Assembly (NCBI GenBank): GCA_023055505.1
Contig: JALIRH010000013.1
Location: forward strand, 6,820,001 to 6,884,000
Direction: 5' to 3'
Source: Callipepla californica brunnescens
Lineage: Eukaryota; Chordata; Aves; Galliformes; Odontophoridae
Length of the DNA: 64,000 nucleotides
Position 1 is the stretch's first letter. Each line of letters opens with the position of its first letter. The notes below the pieces were generated by a model, which was not told the origin of the DNA, made no database searches, and saw only the letters and a list, made by a program, of their open reading frames with translations. A program made the translations under genes and the position numbers. This document shows, piece after piece, positions 35,617-48,063 of this stretch.

Positions 35617-35865
35617 TTGCTCTCGCAAGCAGCCACAAAACAGGCTATAGAATAAATAAATTAAAGCAGAGAGTGTAGCAGTTTATACAAGTACGACATG
35701 AAGATGCTCGACTTCGCCATGATTCGGTGTTTGTCACTGCACTTGGTTCCGTGTTGAAGCAGTAACCAGCAAGAAGTAATCTAGGTCAAGTATTTCCCCC
35801 TTTGGCCAAAAAGATTTTTAAACGTGCCCCCAACTGACTCTGCTACAAATAATAATAAAATGTAG

Positions 35866-35880
35866 AAAAAAAAAAAAAAA
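35866..35880 (-). repeat. UPRT: Homopolymer T15 in the UPRT 3'UTR
   Basis: Fifteen A on the plus strand (T/U on the sense strand) lie about 53 nt after the UPRT stop, followed by AU-rich TTATTATTATTT-type sequence. Confidence 0.85.
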
Positions 35881-35932
35881 CAACCCCTGTTATGTAATAT
35901 CATACAGTCATTATCAGTTTGTTCCAAGTGTG

Positions 35933-36039
35933 TCAGTCCGTTCCAAAATACTTCTGTCCAAAGTGTGTTGGCGCAACAGGATGAACTTCTGTAGTTAAAA
36001 TTGTGATCTCTGGGAATTCCTGGATAATAGATTTGGCAC
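35933..36039 (-). CDS. UPRT: UPRT coding exon 7 (terminal)
   Basis: Encodes the end of codon 242 to D276 and TGA: AKSIIQEFPEITILTTEVHP followed by VAPTHFGQKYFGTD. Acceptor CTCAAAAG. Identical in pattern to the human C-terminus. Confidence 0.95.
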
Positions 36040-39000
36040 CTTTTGAGAGAGAGAGAGACAATAATTAACGCTGCACTACAGCTGTATTTCAGCCCCACCT
36101 GTTAGATCATCATAAGCAGAATTCTGTAGGTGGCTCTGCCTCTGTTCTTCCATCTCATTTCTGGCTTAGCTGACTGCCTATGAGGAAAAACTTGCAAAAT
36201 GCTGGTATTGTCCTGGGTTTGTTTGGATTGTAATCTTCTTTACCATACATGTAACTTCCAATCTAAACCCCACTGTGGTTACAGCACGGTTGATTTTTGA
36301 TAGTGATTTCTGCCATGGCCGATTTTTAAGAGAACCCACGAGATCCATGTTCCTACCTCACCCAAACAGCTGTCAGAGCAGCCCAATGCAATCCATCGGC
36401 TCCTGTGCTTCAGAGCAACAGGAAGGTTTGCAGTGCTGCAGTCTGTGCTTGTAGGAATGTACAGCTTTAGGAATCCCCACCTCAACGTGCCTGCTTTCCC
36501 TCTCCTGCCCCTCACAGCCCCTCAACTTACCATGAGGTGTGGAGAATAGGCTTAGCAGGATAATGACACTTGGTTGGACGCCGTGTTCTATAAGAACTTT
36601 TACAGCCTCAATTACAGTATTACCAGTACCTAGAAGAGGAAAAAGGAAGATTTTCTCCTGTTTGAAGCACTCACCCGGAGCCAGGTGAGGTTAGCTGCCT
36701 GCTTTAGTACTGGTGTGTGGCTGAGTGGAGATACCGTCCTTCACTGGGCAACTGTCACCTCAGCAAGCATTAATTATAGAAGACTCTGGTCTCCTGACAG
36801 AGGAACTTCATCTCTACATTAAAATAACTGACTCTGCCAGGTCTTAAATGCTGAAGCCAGTGGATTTTATTAGAGCCCCGAGGCAAGAACACTCATCTAA
36901 AATATCAATTAAGAGCTCCATGTGCAGGAACAGAATTATATCTTAAACTGGAAAAGTTACTTCATCCTGACAATGTTCTGATACATTTTTAATAGCATTT
37001 AATTTAAAAATAATTTAGAATTAGAGTATTCATCAAAAAAAACTCTTCTAATAGCGTAACAAAAATACTGTGAGAAATCTTTTCTCATATAAATTCAGGT
37101 TTTTTTACATTTTGCCACTGGACCTTAATGCATCCACCTTTGTCCCGTGCAGCCGTACCCAAATGATTTCTGTAGTCGTGTGAAGTCAGGGTAATACAGA
37201 TTCTGACACAGCCTGACCAAGTCCCTGCTGGGTCACCTAACTCAAACCAAAATCTAATAACAGCCCCCGAAATTCAGAAACTTTCCTTTAAATGCAGAAC
37301 AGTCACAGCTCGGCCATAAAAGACATGGGTACTTACTTAGTATTGGGTACATAAGAAGAACTTTCCTCCTGTAAATGTCTGGTGGAAACTTGGCATAGTA
37401 CACTTTTGCTCTCTGAGTTTCCTCATCGCTCTGTATCAGGATCTTCCCTATGCGGATGGATCTGCAGCAGTCCCGTAAACCTTGTTCCATTGCTTCGCCT
37501 CAAAACAGCAGGGAAAGAAACTGTTACATGCTAAGGAATGGCACCACTATGAGACATTAAACAAGGCAGTACCAATACTCTTCAGTGAAGAGTTCTCCAA
37601 AGAGTTTTTCTTGGTTCCCAGTTTTTAAAAGGCTGCACACTATTTAATGTTTTCTGTTTAGACAGAAAGAAAACAAGTCTGTTCGGTGTTACTTAGCTCC
37701 CAGGTATTAGTGTTCTCATGTACTAGTGCTAAGAGGCTTTTCAAAGCAGAGAGGTGGAAACATCAAAACAAACTATGTCATAATTGACATGTGGTTTGGA
37801 AGACGTCTTTGAGCTTTGCCCAGAAGAGCAGCACAGGAACCTGTGGAGCCACAGCATTCCCAGAGTTTCAAACAAAGTAACAGTGTCCCTGCTATCACTG
37901 AGCACGACTCATCTGGAGAGCTGCCTTGGAGGAGGAAAAAACTAGAAACAAACGAGGAAGGAGAGCTGCTGGAGAAGAGGTGAGATGAAATCTACTGCAG
38001 TTATTTGCTAAAACATTAGGAAATGGATTACCTGACATTGTGTGATCAAGAACGTCTAAGAAAGAATGGTAAGTAGCAGTTTAGCTAGAACTGTGCTGTA
38101 GAAAAGTGTTGCTGCACTTTTTTTAAGAAGTTGGTTACAGGTTTTAAAGATGCACAACTCGTACTCATTCAACAACCAAAATCTGCCTACCACTTCTCAT
38201 TATGCTGACTCCACAGTTTCCCTTTTCAAATTTCACTCCTTCATACTTGTATCCTAGGAGAGGAAAGAAACCAAATGTCAGTGGCAATGATTGCTCCCTT
38301 CTGTCCCTTCCTGCAGCCCTTTCAGGGCACGCTGTGTTAAGTCACCCTGTGTGAATGGACATGAGATGCCCCCACATACCAAGAGGACAGTGCTGAGCAA
38401 TGTGAATCTTACAAGTGGCACGAGCCAACCTGCACACCGTATACTGCAGGCCTCAAGCAATGGGAACAGAACAAAAAGCCGTAAGGGAATTTGTGCTTTC
38501 TTTCCTTGTAAATTGCTTCAGAAGTGGCACAGGTGTGATCCTATCAGTGTGTTGTATAACTCAAATATTTAATAGTTATGTGACATGAAGGATGCTGTGC
38601 AAAGTGACCATATCGTATGTGCCCTAAGAAGCCACATAAAGGCACAGCAGTGCTGCAAATCAAGAAGCACAGCCAAAGTATGATGCTACAACAACTATCA
38701 TCTCAGAAGGGCAGAAGTGGGCAGTGGTATGCACATGAAGTATCATCACCAGCACTAGGAGCTCAACGTGTTGATTCAAAGACAGCAAAGCAAGACAGTC
38801 GCACCCACACATCTAGTCCCACAGTAATAATAAATATGCACCAGACCACTGCTGTGAAGAATGTGTGGCAGTGCCCTTTATGGACTTTGTATGTTCCGCT
38901 GTCTGACTGAAAAGTCCAAAGGCCCCTTTAAAGGAGAGGCAATAGGGTATTTCATTAACGGCCTTGAGAGACGTTCTGCTTTTGAGCCTTAAAGAACAGA

Positions 39001-42000
39001 CATTGCCAGGCTGATGGCATCTTACAAATGCTTGGAGGAAAAGAGTTCAGTATAGGTAAGCAAGAATTCATACGTTAAGTGTTTGGATTCCCAAGGCACT
39101 GTTCCTCCTGGAGTTAGCTCATCTGAGGCTCTTTCAGCTTCCTGACCGGGTACAGGTATCGAGCAGAAGAGCTTAGCACTCTGACAGAGGACAGCTGACG
39201 CAGTGCCAGGTGTGGCCAGCAATAAAGGCAGAATACAGCCTCCTCACCAGCATGGCCTGTGGCCAGACAGCAAGGTCCAAGACACTCACTGCATGAAACA
39301 GCCAGGTAAGCAGCCCCCTGAAGAACTGCTGAGCTTCAGAACGGTGTAACCTGCAGTCACACTGCGTAATACACAGAAGCTGATGGGCTTTGAACTACCC
39401 GTCACCAGCTGACCTGGAACAGACGTGAAGCCAATGCTCAAGAAGCAGCTCCTGATTTATTTTAAAATGAGCAAAGGTAAGTGACTGTGCCTTCTTACTT
39501 TGGCTAGCTTCAAAAGGAGTGCTTTCAGCCCATCTTTTCTGTAACCAAAAGTAGGGTCAAGAACACAGATGATTTATTGTGAAGGGTAGAGGGGAAAAGC
39601 GCACAAATGCACAGAGCTGCTCTCAGCCTGATTAAATGCCAGTGAAATCCTGGAGGGGAGGAGGACTCACCTGGTGCAGCTCTTACAGGTGTAGCAAAGG
39701 CTCAGATCTCATACTGGAGGGGTTGGTACTTAGTAAGCAGCAGCTCTGCTACCTGAGCAACCTTCTGCATCTTTACCGTTAACAGGAGCAAACAAAAAGT
39801 ACCGCAGTGGCTTTCCTCTCATGTCAACACAGCCACTTTTTGTTCCTGCTTACCATCACTCCCAGCTGGCTCCCTTTTGCAACAGGGGCAGATTTAGGCT
39901 GGCAAGGTAAAACTGCTTGTGCAGAGTACTTTTTAATGCAATAGGCATGTGAAATGTCAGCAGTTTTAATTCAGCGTTAAAGTGTGGGTAAGTAAAGTGA
40001 TAGTGCATAGACAATGGGAAATTTTCACTGCAGTTTTGCAAGACCAATTTAAAGCCTTAGTAAGATAATTATATGGCCGTGTTCTGTTCAGCTGTGTTGT
40101 TAAGCATCTTCTAGTTTTGTTTTTTTAATACTTTGAAGGGATCTTAACTCTGCACTCTAACCTGAATGGTAAATTGCTCAGGCTTTTTGTCATGGTTCCA
40201 TGCTTTGTAATACTAAGTTTCCACTTCTGGTTCTATCTGAGGGAGGAGTAATACCCCACATACCTGTTGGAGTGGTCACTGTGCATTCTGTGTATGGCAA
40301 TTGATTCAGTCCCTCTTCAACCACGAGTCTGATCTGTGCAACCAGAACAAAACAGATTTGATCTATGAAGACAAGAAATGGCAGTTGTTTTTGCAAGAAC
40401 TAGGTGAACAACTCGCAGCCAAAGAGATCCTCTCTTACTTACAGTTTAAGGACTGATTTAAAGGTTCTTTTTTTGGAGCAATGTGTACATATTGTACACA
40501 AATCAAATGATGGCACTGAAAAACAAAATTGGCAGGGGGATTGTTCACCAGCACTGATGTGAAGCACTGACTTATTTTCTACCTGGCAGATAAAGGCATG
40601 AGAAACAAATCTTCCACCAGTGCTGGTGAACCACCAAAGTTAACTTTCACTTTGCTGACAGAAAATGCTACTGAGAAAAAAAGGAAAACCCTTGCTCAAG
40701 TTCCCCATCAGCTGAGCCCCAAGCTACATCCACATTTCCCTGCAGAAACTGCTGGGGCTGCCCAGAACCGCCACAGGAGCTGTAGCAAATGCAAACACAC
40801 CACCAAGTGCCCAAAGACAAGTCTCTTTATCACCCTTTCCCCTGGCACCTGGCAGCTGTGGTTAGGAACACAATGCCAAGCAGCTGTGCTTCCACATGGT
40901 ACGGACAGCCCAGCTGCAGCAGGGACAGCTCTGCTGGAGACAGAGCTTGTATGTAAGTCACACATCCCTCCAGAGCCCAGACAACCTGCAGCTGTACTCC
41001 AGGCAGAGGCACTGACACACTCATCCGGGCCCAGAATGACTGCCCATGAAAGATGCTCTGGGTATTAAGATGTAGAAAATTCTCTCTGCTAGTGAGCCAA
41101 AGGTTCGTAGGCCAGAAGTGCTCAAAGACAGCAGCTGTCATGCCAAAGAAACCTATTAAAGCAAAAGTCACTGTGCAATGGCAGAAATGAGGTGACTGCT
41201 TCTGGGACTGAGCACATACACTGCTCGCTTCACACAGTGCTCCTGGAGCAGCACAGAGCAGAAGGATTCTCCTGCTCTTCCATCCCACCCTAGCACACAC
41301 ACACAGGCTCCACAAGGAATCAGAAAAGGTCCCTTACATTAAAATCCATCTTTGAAGGTGTTTTTAGCAATTTACGTATGGCAGCATTCTTTTTTCAGGG
41401 GTGAGTTTGTGACAGTGTTCAGAGGTGGTGGGGTTCAGTTGGAGGGTGCAGTTCACAAATACAGGGAGCAGCAGAGCAGTTCCCAGGGCAAACCAGGTAG
41501 TTCAGCCACTGCTCTCACTGCAGCAGAACTGCACAAAGGAAACAGGCCCTGCTGTGGTGTCAGTCCACTCTGTGCCTGAAGGGAAGGCAGCTTCCCACCT
41601 TACTCCTGCCTGAAAGCAGGCTTCTGGACACTGTAATTCAGAAATTGAAGGTACCAGTGTTCTATTACTGAGGGACATCTCGTTTAAACCAAGACATCCT
41701 TGATCTCATTTTGGTTTCTGGTTAATTTCCTGAGCCAGGTTTGGAAGAAACTTCTTTTTTTCTCCATACTGCCTCGTTGTTGACAGGGCTGGCATCGGTG
41801 CGCATTACTGCAAGCTTCTGGCAGATGAACCAGTGTGGGTCTACGTTCAGATCACAAATCTCCTTGTTTTTACTACAAGTATCAATGTTTTATGAAGAGG
41901 TTGGGAGGATTCTTTTGTTAACTTGTCGGTGTTGATAAAACATTTACATTTGTGCTACACTTTCTGCTGCCCTCACACTGAGCTAGGATAACTTGCACCC

Positions 42001-45000
42001 CTTCTCCCTATGATGCAGTGCCCAGCAGCTTTGTTCCCCCACGTGGCTGCCACTGCTTGGCAGCTGAAGCTGAGCTCGTATTGCTGTAGCCCCTCGAGAG
42101 CAGGGAGAGGTGAAGTCTTGGTCCCAGCACAGAAGTTTGACCAGACATTAAAACCGTGAGTAAAAGAGCAATAATGAGGAAAAAAAAGTCTATTTTGGAG
42201 GGAGTGGGGGAACTAAAACAAGTGCTAAATTCTAGTTAACGTGTCAAGGCTTACAGAATTTAGTTTATGCATTTCATGCTGATACACAAAATTATACATT
42301 CAATGTGCCCATGTATTACGATTACACATTTAAGATTGCCTCCGCAATAACAAGGAAAATACTGTTTGCTTTCAGTCTCCATTAGATCTGTTAAAACTGC
42401 TAGCAAAAGCCACAGCTTATAGCAGATGAGATGAGGAGTTTCAGCTAACTACCACGTGAACACCTTGAGGATGTTAAAATGTTAGTGAACCTGCCCTTTC
42501 CTGGCCAATTAAACACGTGAATAAGGTCTCCTTACCACGCTCAAATACCACTGAAGAAATCAGGTTTGACCAGTCCTTCACGGTCCCTGAGCAGAGGAAT
42601 TCGGATTTGGGCAACCAGAGAAAGCAGGTTGGCCATACTGTCATTTCCAAGAGGTGTAGTTGCTAAATCAGGCAGCCAGCCCCAGTGCAGGTAGGGATAT
42701 CAAGGAAAAAGTGAAGCAGTGAAATTCCAATAAATTAGAATTGATATCAATTAAAAAAAATAATAAATCTGTTTTTAAAAATTCAGCTGGACTGGGTGAC
42801 CTTTGGAAGTCCCTTCCAACTGAACTGCATTCTGGAGTAACCAATATAATCTCCTAATTGATGGGAAGCCAGTAGTTTAACTGCACTGTAGGTGATAACT
42901 ACACTGATTTCCTCGATGATAGTAATTCCTAAGTGGATCCTCTACCCCTCATGCTGTAGTGTTTCTCAGGAGCCGAAGGGAGGGCAGAGCAGCAGGCTGT
43001 CCATACTACTTCATGTTTATACAGCTCTCCTCACCTCAGGATTTCAAACCACTTTTAAACTGTGCATCACCACCCCCATTATGGGGAGAGAGGTGGGCAG
43101 GAGGTGAGGTGACCCGTTCTGCACCACTCACAGCTGCTGGAAGGAATCACCTCCTCTCTCAGACTTCAAAACCGTGCAGTCTGCATTCAGCTCTCTGCAG
43201 AAAAGCACTGCAGTGCTGTGAAGCAAGGGCTGCGGGGCAGTGCAGGTGATGAACACCTCCCCGAACCCAGGCTACAGGTCAGCTCACTTGGTCCTTGCCA
43301 AAAACTGCACATGGGACATCCTCTGTCTCTCTGGGAGATGTCTCCTCGTGCTGTTTCTCGCTCTTTCAGCCCACGACACACAGCTATAGTGCTCACTCAG
43401 CTCTCTGCACTGCCCACCTATCTGACTGGACCCAGTTTATAGGGTGCCTCCCACCACAACCTCATAAAAAAAATTCCTAGGTGTCTGAGTGAAAATGGTT
43501 TGGGCTTTGTGAGCATCTCACTAGTTGTACAGAAATCCTGCACTGGTGTCACCAGCAAAGCACTTGTACAGCGTGTGGCTGCAGGGCAGCACAGATCTGA
43601 GGGCTCAGCACAATCCTGGAGCACCTCCAGGGCACTCTTTCAGCTGTCTCCTACCACAAGTCACAATGGCTGATCGTTTCCTGTGCTTCAGGACTCCTTC
43701 CCACACTTTCCTCTCCCTCATGGACAAGATGGGTTGTCTTCCTCAAGATTTTAACCCCACATCTTGCAGCTGCAGGACCTCAAGACTGGCAGTCACTTTA
43801 AGAAGCCTCCTGCTAACCTTTACCTCAGGTATCTTTGAATATTTATTTTATGTCATCCCCTCACGTCAGAACAAACTGGTGGAAGAAAAAATTCTACCAC
43901 TATCAATTTATCAGCTTTAAAATCCCTCCTTAAGTCCTTTTCCTAATGTCACCTCACAAAATACTTGCCACTAGCAACTATGACCTAGTAGCAAGCTTAA
44001 CTTCATTCTCATTTTCCTTCTGCACCAATGTTAAAGTTGACAGGAAGGACTGTTCTTAAGAGGTGGGAGCCCAAGGTAAGGTAACACGAGAATGTTAACC
44101 AGAAGCTCTTACTGCAGCAGGAGTACTGCTGGGGAAGGGGCCTGGCACCTGGGCTGGAGAGCTGTACCCTTTGAACATGTGGCACTGCTGATGTTGGCCT
44201 TTGTTGGCTTTCTAAATCCTATTCACACATTTAAGCAAATGAAGAAGTTAAAGCCACAAAACAAACTAAAAAACCGAAACAGGAAGAATGGCCCACACTT
44301 GAGCTCAGACTTACACAAGCTGTGGATGTTTCCTGTGCTGTTTCAGCTTGCTCAACAGCACGAAGGACATTATGTCTATTTAAACAGTGTCTGCAGAGAA
44401 CTGCTGGCACAGAATGAAGCTGAGACTGTGACTTTCTGTCTGTTCCTTATGAAGTACTATTGGCAAAGAAGGACGCTCTGGTCAGTGACTTATCCAGCAG
44501 CTACAGGGATGAGTTTTGTTGGCTTGGGCCTTTGCTGTCCCCGGAGAATGGAAGTGGCAGAAACATCCTCAAGAAGGGGAAAGCAGAGGGGAGAGTGGGA
44601 AAAGCTGCAGAGGTAAAATGCACCACAGTCACAGCCTTCAGCTGTGGTCATAGGAAAACCCTGAGCAAGCTTAGATCAGGTATGGATTAAGATTGGGCTA
44701 AACCTGTCTGATATAGCAAATAGTGCTGGTAACTGATTGCTCCCTGATCTGATCTTTGTTAGAGGGGGAAAGAAAGGCTTTTCTCATTAACCAGTGTGCA
44801 TCTGCAAACAGGAAACACTCTCATGTATACGTATGCCACAGTATATGCGTGTGAGTGCGTGTTGTAAGCTCGTCACTTAAATGAAATGAATGTTTCATTC
44901 CCAACAGTCTTTGTTCTGACTTATAAAATACATGAAAACTTGAAATTGCTTTGTCTCTGCCAGTAACTACCCCATCATTAGAAGCAGATTCCCAGTGTGG

Positions 45001-47830
45001 GTGCACACAGAGATGCTTATCTCACACACTACATGCGGTCACTCGGTAATATCTGGACCGCAAGAAACAGTATGGATCTGTTCCCAGGATCAGAAGGACT
45101 TTTTCACACTAACATGGTTATTCCTAGACTCTTTGCATCTGTTTTTAAATAGTCTTCTCTTATTGGTACTTCTTGCTGTCCTCAAGCAGTTGTGCTTGGT
45201 AACAACACGGTTTCTGGAATGCTCTGAGAGCAGTCTGTAACGAGGAACAGAAGTCCCCACATTGAAAGCTGCAGCCACATAGCAATTTCCACTTTGGAGA
45301 AGTTCCTCCCACACCATTATTTGTAGCCTGCAAGATCCATTTTAGGAAAGAGTCAGAAAGCACAAGACCAAGAAGAAGAAACGCTTCACCTACCAGGCGA
45401 TCAGCAGAAAACACGAAGTCTCCTCTACTGGCTGTCCTGAAAAAGGGAACAATTTCTGTTTTAAATTGGGGAATAATTTTAAGGACGTTGCTTAAATATG
45501 GCATTATTTCAAGGACAACGTATTCTAGAGACAGCTGGTAGAAAAGTTTCTTGCTGGACTCCACCTTTATCCCGCAGAGATCCTACCTCATGGGTCCTGA
45601 GGTGGGCTGCAAACTAACGAGGGCCGTGCCTCTTGTTGCTGGCAGTGCTGCTCTGTGTAAGCAGCAATTAAAGCATGTTGTACCACCACTCCAGCTCCAG
45701 CACCTCAGAAACTCAGATCTCTGCAGCCCAATAGACATCTTTAAGCAAGAGAGCTTTGCTTTGCTTGCTCTCAAATCAAACCATGGAACGACGACAGCAT
45801 CAGACTACAGAACTTGAGACTAAATGAGCAGGGATGCACAAGTACCATGACGAAAACACCTCTGTGCTGGCCTGCTGCTTGGGTGGAGCTTCTGGCCACC
45901 GTGCCTGCTTGGCTCCTGGCCCATTCAGAAGGCAGGAAGAATAGGCTCACCTCTTCCTGCCACACACTGCGCAAATATGCCACGTTGAAAGTTCGAGAGA
46001 AGTAAGACCAGGTTTTAACACCTTGCTTCCCACGTCGGGACTCTGTGGTCAAGGAGCTGACATTTACAGTCCACAGACTGTACAGGAATCCTCAGGCATT
46101 ATATATATCCCCACGCAGGGCAGTTATACCCCTCTCTCATTGTCAAACTCTGATACACTGTAAAGAGAGTGGTGCACTTAAACCCCAAGGTTCTGTAACA
46201 TCTTGTGTTCACATGAGTGGAAGCCAAGATGTTTGCCAGCCTGGTCCCCATGCAACCAGCAACCTCCTAGCCATGCTCAAGGACAGTCTGAAACACAGCC
46301 TCATCTTCCTCATACATAACACATTATTTCTAATTTCAGACGCTGTTTGTTTGTACATTTCTCGCTCTTTCTAGAAATGACAGGCTCTTCCTGACTTTCT
46401 GCTACTTTGACTTAATCAGAACCAGTACCCCCAAACAAACCCCATCAAATAAATGTCACCACACAGACTGCTTCAGGTTGGCTTTTTAAGGGCACTCACG
46501 TTCCCAACTGCAGTATGTACAGAACCAGAAAACTAACCGTGAGCAGCACCGGGTGGAAGTGGTACAGTGCAGACAGACTACAGCATCCCTGAAAATTTAC
46601 CCACGTTTCATGAAAGGATGGAAGGGCAAACCATCAAACAGCGTCACAGCTGCGGCTTGGACTGCAAAGTGATGCACAGAGTGAATACTGTGAACAAATA
46701 GAGCGTGGCAGGCTCGAGCTGCTCTGCCCTTGCACAGGGACTGGGATGCTGATCCACAGAGCTGCCTTAAGCAGCTGTGCCTGGCTTGGGGGGGATGGAA
46801 GACAACACTGAACAGCGGTGGCACGTATAAAAACTAGAGCTAAATAATAATGAAAACAACAGAGCTCGTGTGCACCTGCAGCTGTGACCGGGTTTCATGC
46901 CCCACATCACGGAAGTGTTAATTTCTAGCGGCCAGAAGAGCTGACGGGCAGAGGCAGGGCTGCAGGGCGCCGGCTACCGCTGACATCTGCGGGCACCGAG
47001 GACCTGAACACCATCAGCCACCGCTGCTCGCATCACAGCGGGCAAATCGCGCTTTTAATAGATGCCCGCTACGTACGTTTTGTCTTACGTTGCACGCTAA
47101 ATTTAATACGCCATAGTACCGCCTTCCCCGCGGAGCAGATACAGCCGCTCGCGGCGGGAGGTGCCGCGTCCGGCAGAGGGGCTCCATTTTGCGCTCGTTT
47201 TCGCACTCGACGTTCGTGACAGAGAGCCGGGGGCGGAGCCGGGCAGCCGGCAGCTGCCGGCGGCGGCGAGCATCCATCCCGCCGGGGCGGAGCGGAGCGG
47301 AGCGGCCTCCTCCGCCCGCGGCAGCGCGGATGCGGCGCGGGACACGCGGCCGTGGGCCCCGCCCGGAGCCGCCGGGAACGCGGCGGTGGGGAACGGCCGC
47401 CCCCGGCCCCACGTCACCGCAATGGCCGCGCCGCGCCGCGGGAGCCCCGTCGGGAACGCGCGCGGCCCTCGGAGCGGCTCCGCGGGACGGGGCGGCCCGG
47501 CCGTACCCAACCCCCAACCCCCGGAGCCGCCCGCCGCGCTCACTTGTCCCTGATGATGGTCTGCAGCTCCCGGATCTGGTCGTTCATGGGCAGCAGCTTC
47601 AGCTGCGCCCCGAGCGGCGACGCGCCGTCCTCCGCCGCGGGGCTGGGGGCCGCCGCCGCCCCGTCGCTGCCGCTGCCGCTGTCCGGGCTGGGGCTGCCGC
47701 TGCCGTCCCCGGAGGGCTCGGCGAAGCGGATCAGCCGGGAGCAGCCGCCCGCCGGCGCCGTCTGCTCGTCCTGGGGCCGCGGGCCGCCGGCCGCTCCGAG
47801 CCGCCGGTTGTGGCACGGCATCGCCTCCAT
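35933..47830 (-). CDS. UPRT: UPRT, uracil phosphoribosyltransferase homologue (7 coding exons, complete)
   Basis: Seven exons on the minus strand (47830-47544, 45436-45394, 40333-40264, 38253-38191, 37498-37337, 36629-36531, 36039-35933) join in phase to 831 nt, 276 aa; all introns are GT-AG. The N-terminal 75 or so residues are Gly/Ser/Pro/Ala-rich and poorly conserved, then the type I phosphoribosyltransferase fold begins at QLKLLPMNDQIRELQTIIRD. Conserved landmarks: TASRGDFVFSADRL, LPYTECTVTTPTG, the IMRSGEAMEQGL segment, and the PRPP-loop region YPILSTGNT (205-213). It ends HFGQKYFGTD. The family makes UMP from uracil and PRPP in microbes and plants. Vertebrate UPRT lacks the C-terminal uracil-binding glycine/aspartate motif, as seen here, so activity is doubtful. 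Start chosen at MEAMPCHN because MPCHN is shared with the human protein; an in-frame ATG exists further upstream. Human UPRT is 309 aa as I recall, the difference lying in the N-terminus. Confidence 0.95.
36531..36629 (-). CDS. UPRT: UPRT coding exon 6
   Basis: Encodes TGNTVIEAVKVLIEHGVQPS then VIILLSLFSTPH, covering the second half of the PRPP-binding loop and the following beta strand. Acceptor CTTCTAG, donor G|GTAAGT. Confidence 0.96.
37337..37498 (-). CDS. UPRT: UPRT coding exon 5
   Basis: Encodes EAMEQGLRDCCRSIRIGKIL, then IQSDEETQRAKVYYAKFPPD and IYRRKVLLMYPIL. The longest internal exon. The acceptor ends TTTTGAG rather than the usual CAG/TAG. Donor A|GTAAGT. Confidence 0.96.
38191..38253 (-). 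CDS. UPRT: UPRT coding exon 4
   Basis: Encodes YKYEGVKFEKGNCGVSIMRS (135-154) with split glycine codons on both sides. Acceptor CTCCTAG, donor G|GTAGGC. Confidence 0.95.
40264..40333 (-). CDS. UPRT: UPRT coding exon 3
   Basis: Encodes IRLVVEEGLNQLPYTECTVT then TPT (111-133) plus the first base of codon 134. Acceptor TTGCACAG, donor G|GTATGT. Confidence 0.95.
40334..45393 (-). other. UPRT: UPRT intron 2 (5.1 kb)
   Basis: The largest UPRT intron. It contains a CR1 tail at about 42785-42835 and several open frames on both strands, the longest at 44092-44616 (+). I recognise no protein in them. No RNA gene was found. Confidence 0.75.
42785..42835 (+). mobile_element. CR1 LINE 3' tail (short)
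   Basis: GCTGGACTGGGTGACCTTTG followed by GAAGTCCCTTCCAACTGAAC and CATTCTGG: a short remnant of a CR1 3' end in UPRT intron 2. Confidence 0.75.
45394..45436 (-). CDS. UPRT: UPRT coding exon 2 (43 nt)
   Basis: Completes K96 and encodes TASRGDFVFSADRL (97-110). Acceptor CTTTTTCAG, donor CTG|GTAGGT. The human segment is near-identical (TASRGDFMFSADRL). Confidence 0.95.
47544..47830 (-). CDS. UPRT: UPRT coding exon 1
   Basis: Encodes residues 1-95 and two bases of codon 96. MEAMPCHNRR leads into a low-complexity Gly/Ser/Pro/Asp/Ala stretch, then the conserved GAQLKLLPMNDQIRELQTII segment. Donor AA|GTGAGC. The frame stays open upstream to an ATG at 47965, so the true start is not certain. Confidence 0.9.
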
Positions 47831-47963
47831 GCGCCGGGGAGCCCCCTCCCCTCCCCCCCTTCCCCGCGCCGACCGTGGCCGCCACGCGCCGCGCCGCGCC
47901 GGCCCCGCTGCGCCGCCGCCGAGGGGCGGGGACGGGAGGACGGCCCGCCCCCCGCCTCCTCCC

Positions 47964-47968
47964 ATTGG
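47964..47968 (-). promoter_or_regulatory. UPRT: CCAAT box upstream of UPRT
   Basis: Plus-strand ATTGG (in CCCATTGGCT) is CCAAT on the UPRT strand, about 135 bp upstream of the chosen ATG and among GC-rich motifs. This is a typical NF-Y site position. Confidence 0.55.
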
Positions 47969-48063
47969 CTCCCGCCGCCGTCGCTCAGCGTGGCGCGGGG
48001 CCGTGGGCGCGGGAACGCGGGGCGGCGGGACGTGGGCCGCGTGGGGTCCGCGTTCGGCTCCGA

